The translations under genes were made by a program, and so were the position numbers. Shown piece by piece: positions 54,835 to 63,981 of a DNA stretch of 64,000 nt. How positions within the stretch are numbered: position 1 is the first letter of the stretch; each line of letters begins with the position of its first letter. Origin of the DNA: Thiosulfatimonas sediminis. GTDB lineage: Bacteria; Pseudomonadota; Gammaproteobacteria; Thiomicrospirales; Thiomicrospiraceae. Under the pieces are notes generated by a model, which ran no database searches, was not told where the DNA came from, and saw only the letters and a program-made list of their open reading frames with translations. The DNA is taken from NCBI RefSeq assembly GCF_011398355.1, contig NZ_AP021889.1, positions 496,001 to 560,000 of the forward strand, written 5' to 3'.

Positions 54835-56055
54835 TTAACAGGCTGTTTTGGTCTTGGCTTGTATTAATGGTAAATCATTTGCCGCATCAGGCATGGCTTG
54901 AGCCATAGGCACATGACTGATAGCCACGCTCGCAGCCGACAACAAAGAGTCCTGCGACAAATGCGCATACCGCTGAGTTGTTTTAATCTGCGTATGCCCC
55001 AACAACTTCTGCACCTCATACAAAGAACGACCACCATTCACTAAAAAAGACGCAAACGAATGACGCAAATCATGAATCCGCAAATCCCCTAAGCCAGCAC
55101 GCTTACGAGCCACATCCCAAGAATAAAAAATATGCTTATAAGGCTTCAAAGTCTCAACATTCGGAAACACCCACTCACAATTATCAAAAGTAGGGACTTG
55201 GTCCAATAACCGAATCACCCCATCAGACAAAGGAACATAACGAGTTTTACCCGATTTATTAAACTCAATCTTCCAGCGACGTCCCTCAATATCAAAGTCA
55301 GACCACTTAGCTCGCAACACCTCAGACTTACGAGCTCCTGTCAATAACAGCATAGACACAATGTATTTCAACATCTTCGAGCGAGAAGACCCCAAAGCCT
55401 CAAACAAACGTTTAGCCTCATCCTCAGACAAATAACGCTCCAACTTATTATTTTCAGGATACAACTCAATACCTGAGGTTGGATTCTTCTCCAAAGGTAC
55501 TTCCCACTTAATGGCACAGTTAAAAATATAGCGAGTCAAAATAATGATTCTATTCGTCGAGCCGGGCTTATGAGACTGCCGATGCTTAGCGAACAACTCA
55601 ATCATGTGACGACGACTCACTTGATCCATATAAAGCCCACCAATAGCCGGCAAAATATGATTTTTCAACAAAGATAAATCTGTACCCCACGAGCGCTTAT
55701 AGCCCTTAACATGAGGCATATAAGACTGTTCAACGAATTCACGAAAGGTTGGGATGTCACGCAACAATTCAGCTTTTGCAAAAGGGTCTTTGCCTAAAGC
55801 AATTTGGGCGAGTTTTTGTTGGGCAAGTTCTCTAGCATTATTGAGGCTTAAGGCACTAGCATCAACTGCAGTCAGTCGCTTCTCGATTAATTTATTGCGT
55901 TCATTTTTGTAGCGAATGTAAAAAGTTCGCTTGCCTGTTTGAAGCACTTTTAAAAGCAAGCCATTTACTTTTGTGTCAAAATAATCAGACTTATTTTTGC
56001 CTCGTTCTGGTGTGGCTGAGTCAACAAAGCCTTGAGTTAAGGTTTTCTTTGGCAT
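54835..56055 (-). CDS. int: Tyrosine integrase 2
   Basis: 406 residues. Catalytic set: R242 (TGARKSEV), H328 and R331 (HDLRHSFASFLVNGG), H354 (LGHTQIKTTQ), Y363 (QRYAHLS). Strikingly similar to integrase 1 from about residue 163 on, including a run from LRIHDLRHS to SQDSL with only two or three changes; the first 100 residues differ much more. It sits about 0.56 kb from the core at 56619 and is divergent from an XRE gene. Confidence 0.93.
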   Translation of the reverse strand: MPKKTLTQGFVDSATPERGKNKSDYFDTKVNGLLLKVLQTGKRTFYIRYKNERNKLIEKRLTAVDASALSLNNARELAQQKLAQIALGKDPFAKAELLRDIPTFREFVEQSYMPHVKGYKRSWGTDLSLLKNHILPAIGGLYMDQVSRRHMIELFAKHRQSHKPGSTNRIIILTRYIFNCAIKWEVPLEKNPTSGIELYPENNKLERYLSEDEAKRLFEALGSSRSKMLKYIVSMLLLTGARKSEVLRAKWSDFDIEGRRWKIEFNKSGKTRYVPLSDGVIRLLDQVPTFDNCEWVFPNVETLKPYKHIFYSWDVARKRAGLGDLRIHDLRHSFASFLVNGGRSLYEVQKLLGHTQIKTTQRYAHLSQDSLLSAASVAISHVPMAQAMPDAANDLPLIQAKTKTAC

Positions 56056-56077
56056 TTTGAGATCCTTTTGAGTTTTA

Positions 56078-56117
56078 ATGATTCATATGTGACTCAAATG
56101 AATCACCTGGGACTCAA
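56078..56117. promoter_or_regulatory. Two tandem 20-bp operator repeats between int 2 and xre 2
   Basis: ATGATTCATATGTGACTCAA (56078-56097) is followed without gap by ATGAATCACCTGGGACTCAA (56098-56117); 16 of 20 bases match. Each contains two TGAnTCA-like heptamers. Further copies of the heptamer lie at 56544-56550, 56565-56571 and 56606-56612, the last only 7 bp from the att core. They could be XRE operators, integrase arm sites, or both. Confidence 0.7.
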
Positions 56118-56138
56118 TATACTTTCAGGTGCGCAAAT

Positions 56139-56429
56139 ATGCAAGAAGAATTTGATGAAAATGTAAAAATTGCTCTGATTTTGCGAACAATTAGAGGAAT
56201 GCTGGGAATGTCTCAAACAAAGTTTGCTGAGTTTATAGGGCAACCAAAATCCACCATAGCTAGAGCTGAAAGCTTGATTCTGCCGTTAAAGGTTGATTTA
56301 TACTTTAAGATTTTGAAGTCAATGAAGGATCAGGGGATTGAAATTGACGCCTTTGCAGATGAGCCAACCTTTAAGCTTTCAAAAGGTTTTATGCTTGTAG
56401 AAGAAAAGAAACTTAAGAATGGCCAGTAG
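56139..56429 (+). CDS. XRE-family helix-turn-helix regulator, element 2
   Basis: 96 residues. ILRTIRGMLGMSQTKFAEFI then GQPKSTIARAESLILPLK is a standard XRE HTH (about 14-50). Divergent from integrase 2 across an 83-bp gap with two tandem 20-bp repeats, so it probably controls integrase expression. Counterpart of the 193-residue XRE protein of element 1. Confidence 0.78.
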   Translation: MQEEFDENVKIALILRTIRGMLGMSQTKFAEFIGQPKSTIARAESLILPLKVDLYFKILKSMKDQGIEIDAFADEPTFKLSKGFMLVEEKKLKNGQ

Positions 56430-56618
56430 AAAATGCTTAGATGAATGTTTTTTGCATAACCTATTGTATTTGTTGAATAAAAATTGATGTACTTAACAGC
56501 TAAAAGACCTATCAAAATGAATAGATAATAGAATATGAGTGGAATGAATCATATATGGCTCGTTTGAATCAAAAATTCCTATTTTAAATCAATTATTTGC
56601 ACGAATGACTCACTTGGT
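56430..56618. other. Right end of element 2
   Basis: 189 bp, very AT-rich, no gene. Contains TGAATCATATATGGCTCG (56544 on), TGAATCA at 56565 and TGACTCACTTGGTCG at 56606, related to the operator repeats at 56078-56117. The last of these runs into the core, as expected of core-proximal binding sites. Confidence 0.45.
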
Positions 56619-56626
56619 CGTTGACT
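56619..56626 (+). other. Candidate att core 3 (right end of element 2 / RTX variant 3)
   Basis: CGTTGACT, same as at 21371 and 40491. Frame: TTG ACT GCA AGT GCG GAT GAT (Leu-Thr-Ala-Ser-Ala-Asp-Asp), matching the first copy LTEGADD. If both elements left, site 1 joined to site 3 would give the presumed ancestral gene. Confidence 0.75.
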
Positions 56627-58590
56627 GCAAGTGCGGATGATGTAAATGGTACGGATGGTAACGATACGATTGAAGCAGGTTCTGTTCAGGCTGGTGGTGC
56701 TCACACTCTAGGTGCATCAGATACACTAGATGGTGGTGATGGCACAGATACTATCAATATCATTGAAGATCGTGCTACTGCTACAACTCTTTTCCCGAAC
56801 ATGTCAAATGTTGAAAACGTCAATGTTCAAGCGCTAACAGCGGCTGCAGTCGATTTCACGAATACCACGGGTATTGAAACATTAACCAACAGCCAATCAG
56901 TTGCTAATACAACCATCACAAACCTAGTTGACGATGCAACCTTCAACTTTGTGAACACTGCAACAACTATGGACGTTGGTTACTTCAATAACAATAACGC
57001 AGACACCACGGTTGATGTGATGATGGATCAAGCAAATGGTTCTTCATTAACTTTAGGTGGTACTGCTGCCACTGCTACTGCTGCCACGACGGCAGTTGCA
57101 AACGCTGTGGACACGTTGAACGTGACGCTTGACAACGATACCTATGCAATCGGTGCAGGGACTTTTACCGGTCTAAATGCGACAGGCAACCTAACGACAA
57201 TCGATCTAGGTGGTGATGCCACAGCAACTACGGTTGCAAATATGACAGCTGGTGGTCTAACAGCAAACGTTACTACTTTTGACGCGTCAGATTTAGAAGG
57301 GACTCTTGTTGCAAACCTACTCGGTAACAACAACGACGTTTCGTTCATGGGTGCACAAGGTGCAACAACGGTTGTTATCGGTCAAGGCGACAACACAGTT
57401 ACCATGCAAGACGCAAATGACCTAGTGGTTCTATCTTCAACTGGTTTTGATGCGAATGACATGATGGACGGTGCTGGTGGTATGGATACTCTTGAAATCC
57501 ATGCAAACATTACTGACAGCTTGCAAAACAATGCGGCAACAAATGTTGGCGGCTTAGACGACGCTACGGATGACCTAGTTCTAGCGGTAAATAACGTGTC
57601 AAACTTCGAGCGTTTGATTCTTGATGTTTGGACGCAAACAGTTGAATCGATTGATTTAGATGTTTCACTAATCACAAACGGCATCAACACGTTTGCGTTT
57701 GATGACACATTCGAAGATGTTGATTTTAATGGTGATTTAATTAGTGCTAACGTAGATGATCTAGACGTCACTGGTGTGGTTAACGTTACTAATGTAACAG
57801 CTGCTCAAGATTTCGAATTCTTAGCGGATCAAAGCAACGGCGCTAACGTGTTCACTTCTGCAGCTGCAGGCGAAACACTAAACGTTGAGCTAGTTGGTCA
57901 CGATTCAGCTCAAGAAATGACAGACGCTGATTCTTTAAACATGACGGCTTCTGGTTTCACTACAGTAAACTCAACACTAACGAATGTTGATGTAAACGGT
58001 GATGCACAAGGTACGCCAATCAATGGTGTGGCTCAGGCTCTTGGAACCTCAACACTGACTGCAGCGATTGATGATGGCGCAACATTGAATGTTGACGGCA
58101 CAACGGGTCAAGCATTTGTTTCAGCAACGCTAGGTACCGCACCGACAGCAACTGATTCACTAACGCTAGATGCGTCTGCATTGAATACGCTAGCGGGTAC
58201 AGATATTGACCCGACTGCTGGTGTAACAACTGTTGGTGATAACGTATTTACTGTTCAAGCAGCGTTAAACTCTTCAACCATTACAACCACTGAACAAGCT
58301 GATACCATCAATGCTTCAAACGGCGATGACATGATCATGGCGGGTGCAGGTAACGATACGGTTTTCGCTGGTACAGGTGATGACACTGTATTCGGTGGTG
58401 CAGGTAATGATGCAATCACAGCAGGTCAAGGTGTAGATACGCTAGACGGTGGTGAGGGTGATGATACTTTCAACTTCACGTTCGGTACAACTCCGGCAAC
58501 AGAAGGTCTGACTTCTGCGGATACCGTAATCGGTGGTGATGGTAACGATACCGTTGCAATGCAAGTAGGTGTGACACTTAACGATCAGGT

Positions 58591-58598
58591 GTACAACA
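58591..58598. repeat. IS66 target-site duplication, left copy
   Basis: GTACAACA, repeated exactly at 60966-60973. Eight bases is the usual target duplication of IS66-family elements, which shows a simple, recent insertion. Confidence 0.92.
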
Positions 58599-58681
58599 GT
58601 AACCGTCCGGTAAACACCTCTTACCAACCACACTTATCTGTGAATAATTAGGTGCCCACGTATTTTAAATGGGCACTTATT

Positions 58682-59032
58682 ATGACAGACACACTATCAA
58701 CGCTTCCCACAGTCAAAAAGATTCGCCGTCGCTACTCACGGGAATTCAAACAGCAGGTTTTGACCGCTTGCGAGGACCCTAACACCTCGATTGCACAAGT
58801 GGCTCGAGACTACGGCATCAATGCCAATCAAATACAGAACTGGAAGCGTCAGCTTAAAAAACGCCATGCTTCCCAAGCGGCATTTATTCCGCTGGTCTTG
58901 AACGATCTGCCGCCGTCATCGCCTCAAACGCTCTTGGTCGAACTGCCTGCACCTCAAGGCAAGATTGCTGTGCACTGGCCTGTCACAGAATTGGCCAAAT
59001 TAAGCGCCTTTGTCAAGTCGGTGCAGTCATGA
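58682..59032 (+). CDS. tnpA: IS66 TnpA
   Basis: 116 residues: KKIRRRYSREFKQQVLTACE, QVARDYGINANQIQNWKRQL form the helix-turn-helix of IS66 TnpA (IS3 OrfA-like fold). Start at ATG 58682; an earlier in-frame TTG-type start at 58652 is unlikely. Overlaps tnpB by 4 bp. Confidence 0.92.
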   Translation: MTDTLSTLPTVKKIRRRYSREFKQQVLTACEDPNTSIAQVARDYGINANQIQNWKRQLKKRHASQAAFIPLVLNDLPPSSPQTLLVELPAPQGKIAVHWPVTELAKLSAFVKSVQS

Positions 59033-59358
59033 TTCGCATTGATCATTATTGGCTGGCGACTGAACCCATGGATATGCGTGCAGGACCCGATACCGCATTA
59101 GCTCGTGTCATTGCCGTGTTTGGTGAGGCCAAGCCCCATCATGCGTATCTGTTTGCCAATAAGCGTGGCAATCGAATGAAGATACTGATCCACGATGGCT
59201 TAGGCATCTGGCTGTGTGCTCGACGTTTGAATCAAGGTAAATTCCATTGGGCTGAGCTGTGGCGCGGCGATTCCGTGACACTCTCACCTGAACAATGTCT
59301 GGCTCTGGTGCAAGGCTTGCCTTGGCAACGGCTCGAGACTTCCTTATCACTGAGTTAG
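59029..59358 (+). CDS. tnpB: IS66 TnpB (Orf2)
   Basis: 109 residues. EPMDMRAGPDTALARVIAVF, HHAYLFANKRGNRMKILIHD and GLGIWLCARRLNQGKF are hallmark IS66 Orf2 motifs. It is required for transposition together with TnpA and TnpC, with unknown mechanism. ATGA overlap with tnpA. Confidence 0.94.
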   Translation: MIRIDHYWLATEPMDMRAGPDTALARVIAVFGEAKPHHAYLFANKRGNRMKILIHDGLGIWLCARRLNQGKFHWAELWRGDSVTLSPEQCLALVQGLPWQRLETSLSLS

Positions 59359-59375
59359 TCTTTATAATCCGCGGC

Positions 59376-60950
59376 ATGAAAACAATGCCAAACCTCCATC
59401 AACTCTCTGCCGACCAGTTACGAACACTGGCGGCGCAGTTATTCATTCAGGTCGAGACTCAAGAAGCTCGTCTTCAAGAAAAAGACCAACGCATTGCGGC
59501 CAATGCCAAAGAGATTCAGCACAAGACCCTAAAAATCGATCAACTCACCTATGAGTTAGCCTATCTCAGACGTTTAAAATTCTCACACAAAAGTGAACAG
59601 ATCAGCGCCTTACAGATGACACTGTTGGATGAAGTGACCGATGCCGACATTGCGGCGATTGAATCGGAACTGGATGCGCTTAGAGACAAAACCGACACAG
59701 CGCAACCAAAGAAAAAACCTAAGCGTCAGCCGCTACCCGAAAACCTACCTCGTCTTGACATCCGTCATGATCCCGAATCCACCACCTGTTCATGTGGCTG
59801 TCAATTACGCCATATTGGTGAAGACGTCAGTGAGAAGCTGGATTATCTGCCCGGGACGTTTCAAGTGGAACGTCATATTCGCTCCAAATGGGCGTGCGAT
59901 GCCTGTGAAACTCTGATTCAAAAACCGATGCCCCCACAAATCATTGACAAAGGTCTGCCAACCTCTGGGTTACTCGCACATCTGCTCATCGCCAAATACG
60001 CTGATCACTTACCGCTGTATCGTCAAGCTCAGATCTTTGAACGGGCCGGTGTTAAATTACCCAGTTCCACTTTAGCCGAATGGGTCGGCGTCTGTGGTGT
60101 TCAACTTGAACCGGTGGCTCAAGCACTCAAAGACTTTTTGCTGACGCAACCGGTCTTGCACGCCGATGAAACCCCAGTGCCCATGCTCAAGCCGGGGAAT
60201 AAGAAAACCCATAAAGCCTATCTGTGGGCCTACACCAATCCAGCCAATGCACAACATAAGGCGGTGTATTACCACTTTAGTGAAGGACGAAACGGCAAGT
60301 TTGCACGAGAAGTGCTGCAAGACTGGAAAGGCGCACTGGTGTGTGATGACTATCCTGGGTACAAAGCCAGTTTTAAACAAGGCGTGACCGAAGTCGGTTG
60401 CATGGCGCATGCCCGTCGTAAGTTCGTGGAACTGCATGAAAGCGGCAAAAGCACGATTGCCATTCAAGCCATTGAACTAATGGGGCAACTTTACGCGATT
60501 GAAAAAGAGATTCAACCCTTAGCCCCAGAGGAACGACAGACCATTCGGCAGCAAAAATCCAAACCGATTATGGACTTGCTGCTCAAATGGCTGCAGGTCC
60601 ATCGAGAAAAAGTGCCCAAAGGTGGGGCAACGGAAAAAGTGATTCACTATAGCCTGAAACGTTGGGATGCCTTAAGCCGATACCTCGGAGATGGCCGCCT
60701 GCCCATCGATAATAACTGGGTGGAAAATCAAATCCGACCTTGGGCGTTAGGTCGCAAGAATTGGCTGTTTGCCGGCAGTCTGCGCAGTGGTCAACGTGCG
60801 GCGAATATTATGAGCTTGATTCAATCGGCCAAGAATAACGGCCTGGATCCTTACGCCTATCTCAAAGACGTGCTTGAACGCTTGCCCACCCATAAAGCCA
60901 GTCAAATCGACCAACTCCTACCGCACAATTGGCAACCTAGCAACCGGTGA
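59376..60950 (+). CDS. tnpC: IS66 TnpC transposase
   Basis: 524 residues. An N-terminal leucine zipper (about 10-70), RRLKFSHKSEQ, a zinc-finger region with STTCSCGCQLRHIGED and KWACDACETLIQKP, then the DDE domain: VLHADETPVPML (first D), ALVCDDYPGYKASF (second D), VGCMAHARRKFVELH and DGRLPIDNNWVENQIRPWAL with the catalytic Glu. GRKNWLFAGSLRSGQRAANI ends the core. The start is ATG 59376. Full length and apparently active. Confidence 0.95.
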   Translation: MKTMPNLHQLSADQLRTLAAQLFIQVETQEARLQEKDQRIAANAKEIQHKTLKIDQLTYELAYLRRLKFSHKSEQISALQMTLLDEVTDADIAAIESELDALRDKTDTAQPKKKPKRQPLPENLPRLDIRHDPESTTCSCGCQLRHIGEDVSEKLDYLPGTFQVERHIRSKWACDACETLIQKPMPPQIIDKGLPTSGLLAHLLIAKYADHLPLYRQAQIFERAGVKLPSSTLAEWVGVCGVQLEPVAQALKDFLLTQPVLHADETPVPMLKPGNKKTHKAYLWAYTNPANAQHKAVYYHFSEGRNGKFAREVLQDWKGALVCDDYPGYKASFKQGVTEVGCMAHARRKFVELHESGKSTIAIQAIELMGQLYAIEKEIQPLAPEERQTIRQQKSKPIMDLLLKWLQVHREKVPKGGATEKVIHYSLKRWDALSRYLGDGRLPIDNNWVENQIRPWALGRKNWLFAGSLRSGQRAANIMSLIQSAKNNGLDPYAYLKDVLERLPTHKASQIDQLLPHNWQPSNR

Positions 60951-60965
60951 TTGCCGGACGCTTAC

Positions 60966-60973
60966 GTACAACA
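60966..60973. repeat. IS66 target-site duplication, right copy
   Basis: GTACAACA, identical to 58591-58598. Reading of the RTX gene resumes here as AAC TGG TCT GGT (Asn-Trp-Ser-Gly). Confidence 0.92.
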
Positions 60974-62035
60974 ACTGGTCTGGTGTTGAAAATCTACAAC
61001 TTGCTAACGCAGCGAATACCGTTTCTGTTAACTCAATTGCCAATGCAGCGGGTCTAGAGACTGTTATCGGCGGTTCAGCTAATGACAGCATTAATATTGG
61101 TGAAGGTTTCACAAACGCACTAACCATTGACCTATCTGCGGATGGTGTTGATACGGTTGACGCAACCAATGCTAAAGGTGCAATGACTATTTTTGCACAA
61201 GATGGCGATTACAACGGTGACACCATCACAGGTGGTACAGGTTCTGATACGGTTCAAATTGAAGCGGCGAATGGTACGGCAAATCTTACAGGCATGACTG
61301 CTGTTGAAAACGTATCTATTACGTCAGATGCAACCACAAATGTAGCTGGTGTTGCAGCAGTTGAAAGCACCACAGTTATCCTGGGCGCAAACAACATTGC
61401 AACTAACGGTTCATTGAATATCAGCGCTGCGGACATGGTTGGTTACACGAATGCCGCTCAAGTTACAACAAACCCATCTGCAACGATTGATGCTTCTGCT
61501 GTTGCAACGAATGGTACTGTAAATGTAACCGGTTCTATCGGTGCAGACACAATCTACGCGACAGCAAATGCTGATACCGTTGATGGTGGTGCTGGAAATG
61601 ACACTATCTATGGTGGTCTAGGTGCTGATACCCTTACTGGCGGTGCTGGTAACGATCAGTTTACTTATGCAGCGGTAGCGGAATCTTCTGCAACGAACAC
61701 CGATACAATCACAGACTTTGCTGGTATCACTGCTGGTGTTGTAGGTGACCAAATCGTTGTTAACTCAGGTATTTTAAGCGGTCTTACACTGAACTTCGCT
61801 GGTAACCAAGCAGACTTCGCGTCAGCACAAGGTGCAACCACTCAAGGTGATGCGTTAATTGACTATGTATTCCAGACGGATAACAACACACTATGGGTTG
61901 ATATCAACAACGACGGTACGCTAAACGCTGACGATCTACAGATCAAGCTTGATGGTGTAACAGCGCTTACAGGTGATAACACTGGTAATACTGCAACAAA
62001 TGATGTAATTGCGGCCGATTTTACCGTGGCAACTC

Positions 62036-63450
62036 CAACAATTGCTCTAAACAGCGATACTGGTTCATCAGCTTTTGACGGTATTACATCTGACAACGTT
62101 GTCAATGTATCTGGTTTAGAAGCAGGCGCTACTTGGGAATACTCTCTTGATAATGGTGCTACCTTCACTGCTGGAACAGGTACTTCTTTCAACCTAACGA
62201 ATGACACTGCTTATGCAATGGGTACAGTTCAGGTACGTCAAACAGACGTAGCAGGCAACACTAGCTTAGCTGGCTCAAACGCTATGGCTTGGACAGAAGA
62301 TTCGACTAACCCAGCTGCACCAACAATTGCTCTAAACAGCGATACTGGTTCATCAGCTGCTGACGGTATTACATCTGACAACGTTGTTAATGTATCTGCT
62401 TTAGAAGCAGGCGCTACTTGGGAATACTCTCTTGATGGTGGATCGAACTTCACTGCTGGGACGGGTACTTCTTTCAACCTAGCGGATGACACCACTTATA
62501 ACATTGGTGACGTTCAGGTACGTCAAACAGACGTAGCGGGCAATACTAGCTTAGCTGGCTCAAACAACGCTATTGCTTGGACAGAAGATTCGACTAACCC
62601 AGCTGCACCAACAATTGCTCTAAACAGCGATACTGGTTCATCAGCTGTTGACGGTATTACATCTGACAACGTTGTTAATGTAACTAGTCTAGAAGCAGGC
62701 GCTACTTGGGAATACTCTCTTGATGGTGGATTGAACTTCACTGCTGGGACGGGTACTTCTTTCAACCTAGCGGATGACACCACTTATAACATTGGTGATA
62801 TCCGAATTAAGCAAACGGATGTAGCGGGTAATACTGGTTTGGAAGGTCTAAACACTTCAGTGTTTGTTGAAGACTCTACCGACCCAGCTGCACCAACAAT
62901 TGCTCTAAACAGCGATACTGGTTCATCAGCTGTTGACGGTATTACATCTGGCAACGTTGTTAATGTATCTGCTTTAGAAGCAGGCGCTACTTGGGAATAC
63001 TCTCTTGATGGTGGATCGAACTTCACTGCTGGGACGGGTACTTCTTTCAACCTAGCGGATGACACCACTTATAACATTGGTGACGTTCAGGTACGTCAAA
63101 CAGACGTAGCAGGCAACACTAGCTTAGCTGGCTCAAACGCTATGGCTTGGACAGAAGATTCGACTAACCCAGCTGCACCAACAATTGCTCTAAACAGCGA
63201 TACTGGTTCATCAGCTGCTGACGGTATTACATCTGACAACGTTGTTAATGTATCTGCTTTAGAAGCAGGCGCTACTTGGGAATACTCTCTTGATGGTGGA
63301 TCGAACTTCACTGCTGGGACGGGTACTTCTTTCAACCTAGCGGATGACACCACTTATAACATTGGTGACGTTCAGGTACGTCAAACAGACGTAGCGGGCA
63401 ATACTAGCTTAGCTGGCTCAAACAACGCTATGGCTTGGACAGAAGATTCA
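62036..63450 (+). repeat. Five tandem Ig-like repeats in RTX variant 3
   Basis: Units start near 62036, 62321, 62609, 62894 and 63179 (period 285, 288, 285, 285 bp; 95-96 residues). Each has TIALNSDTGSSA-DGIT, NVVNVS, ALEAGATWEYSLDGG, GTGTSFNLADDTTYNIGDV and QTDVAGNTSLAGSN. Units 2, 3 and 5 are almost identical at the DNA level, while part of unit 3-4 (GNTGLEGLNTSVFVEDSTD) has been replaced by diverged sequence. The near-identity suggests recent amplification or gene conversion. Confidence 0.95.
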
Positions 63451-63768
63451 ACTGCACCGCTTGCAACAAACACTAACGCAGCATCATCAGCAACAAATGA
63501 TAATGTTATTGTCGAATTCAATGACAACATTGGTAATATCGACACATCGTTAATCACCTTGTTTGCAAATGGTGTTCAAGTTACCGTTGCGGGAAGCACT
63601 GTAGTTATCAATGGTAATCAGTTGCAAATCGATACAACTTACGATATTCAAGTTGGTGATTCTATGGATGTAGCTTTTGCCGCTGGCGCTGTAGAAGATA
63701 TCGCTGGTAACGATATTGTGGCATTGGGTGTAGCAGATGATCCATACGCAGCTGTTGTTGCAGCTTAA

Positions 63769-63860
63769 TCCCTAACCTAGTTAGAGATGCCAAAAGTCAC
63801 CGTAAGGTGGCTTGCGGTTAACGCAAATAAACCCTCAACCTCGGTTGGGGGTTTTTTCTA
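63769..63860 (+). terminator. 3' UTR hairpins and terminator of RTX variant 3
   Basis: Three hairpins as after variant 1: GTCACC-GTAA-GGTGGC (about 63796-63811), TGCG-GTTAA-CGCA (about 63813-63825) and CCCTCAAC-CTCG-GTTGGGGG with six T (63832-63857). Compared with variant 1, one U-G pair in the first stem has become C-G and the third stem has compensating changes. Confidence 0.8.
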
Positions 63861-63981
63861 CATAACGATTTGGTTTTTCTCTGCTCAAAGCCTTGAAAAG
63901 CCCGTATAAGTCCTTATTTAGAAAAGACCCTAATAGGTTTTAATAAGTAAATTAATCAAAAAAATAATCAAAGGAAAACTC

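Larger units (their letters stand above)
40491..56618 (+). mobile_element. Integrative mobilizable element 2 carrying RTX C-terminal variant 2
   Basis: About 16.1 kb between CGTTGACT at 40491 and 56619. Order: RTX C-terminal cassette with terminator, methyltransferase, candidate oriT, trwA-trwB-trwC-like mobilization genes, minus-strand replication/regulation operon, unknown gene, Abi_2 with structured RNA, integrase, divergent XRE gene, right end. It encodes a coupling protein and a relaxase but no mating-pair formation genes, so it would need a helper plasmid. Limits are inferred from the cores. Confidence 0.7.
58599..60965 (+). mobile_element. Complete IS66-family insertion sequence
   Basis: 2,367 bp. 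The left end GTAACCGTCCGGTAAACA and the reverse complement of the right end, GTAAGCGTCCGGCAAT, form the terminal inverted repeat typical of IS66 (GTAAGCG...). It carries tnpA, tnpB and tnpC, all intact. It is flanked by exact 8-bp repeats. It splits RTX variant 3 after the Val-Tyr-Asn codons. Confidence 0.95.
56621..63768 (+). pseudogene. Headless RTX/S-layer C-terminal variant 3, interrupted by IS66
   Basis: Coding parts 56621-58598 and 60974-63768 join in frame (1,590 codons) if the IS and one target copy are removed. The first 170 residues (SVQAGGAHTLGASDTLDGGD, ATTLFPNMSNVENV, DVGYFNNNNADTTVDV) closely match variant 1. RTX nonapeptides occur twice (GAGNDTVFAGTGDDTVFGGA near 58345; GGAGNDTIYGGLGADTLTGG near 61590). 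Five nearly identical Ig-like repeats follow (62036-63450), then a SwmB-like last domain. There is no start, ribosome-binding site or DUF4214 part. With the IS in place a switch to this variant would give a truncated protein. Confidence 0.8.

Noticed and set aside
60874-60973. RTX variant 3 second part starting within tnpC
   Set aside because: The open frame overlaps the 3' end of tnpC in another frame by chance; real RTX sequence resumes at the target duplication (60966).
62036-63450. Regular repeats as a CRISPR array
   Set aside because: The repeats are 285-288 bp long, coding and in frame, with no spacers and no cas genes nearby.
20830-63768. Three ordinary tandem paralogues of an S-layer gene
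   Set aside because: Variants 2 and 3 have no N-terminal DUF4214 part, start codon or ribosome-binding site, and all start at the same octamer next to an integrase. Independent 5' deletions to one identical point are much less likely than site-specific recombination.
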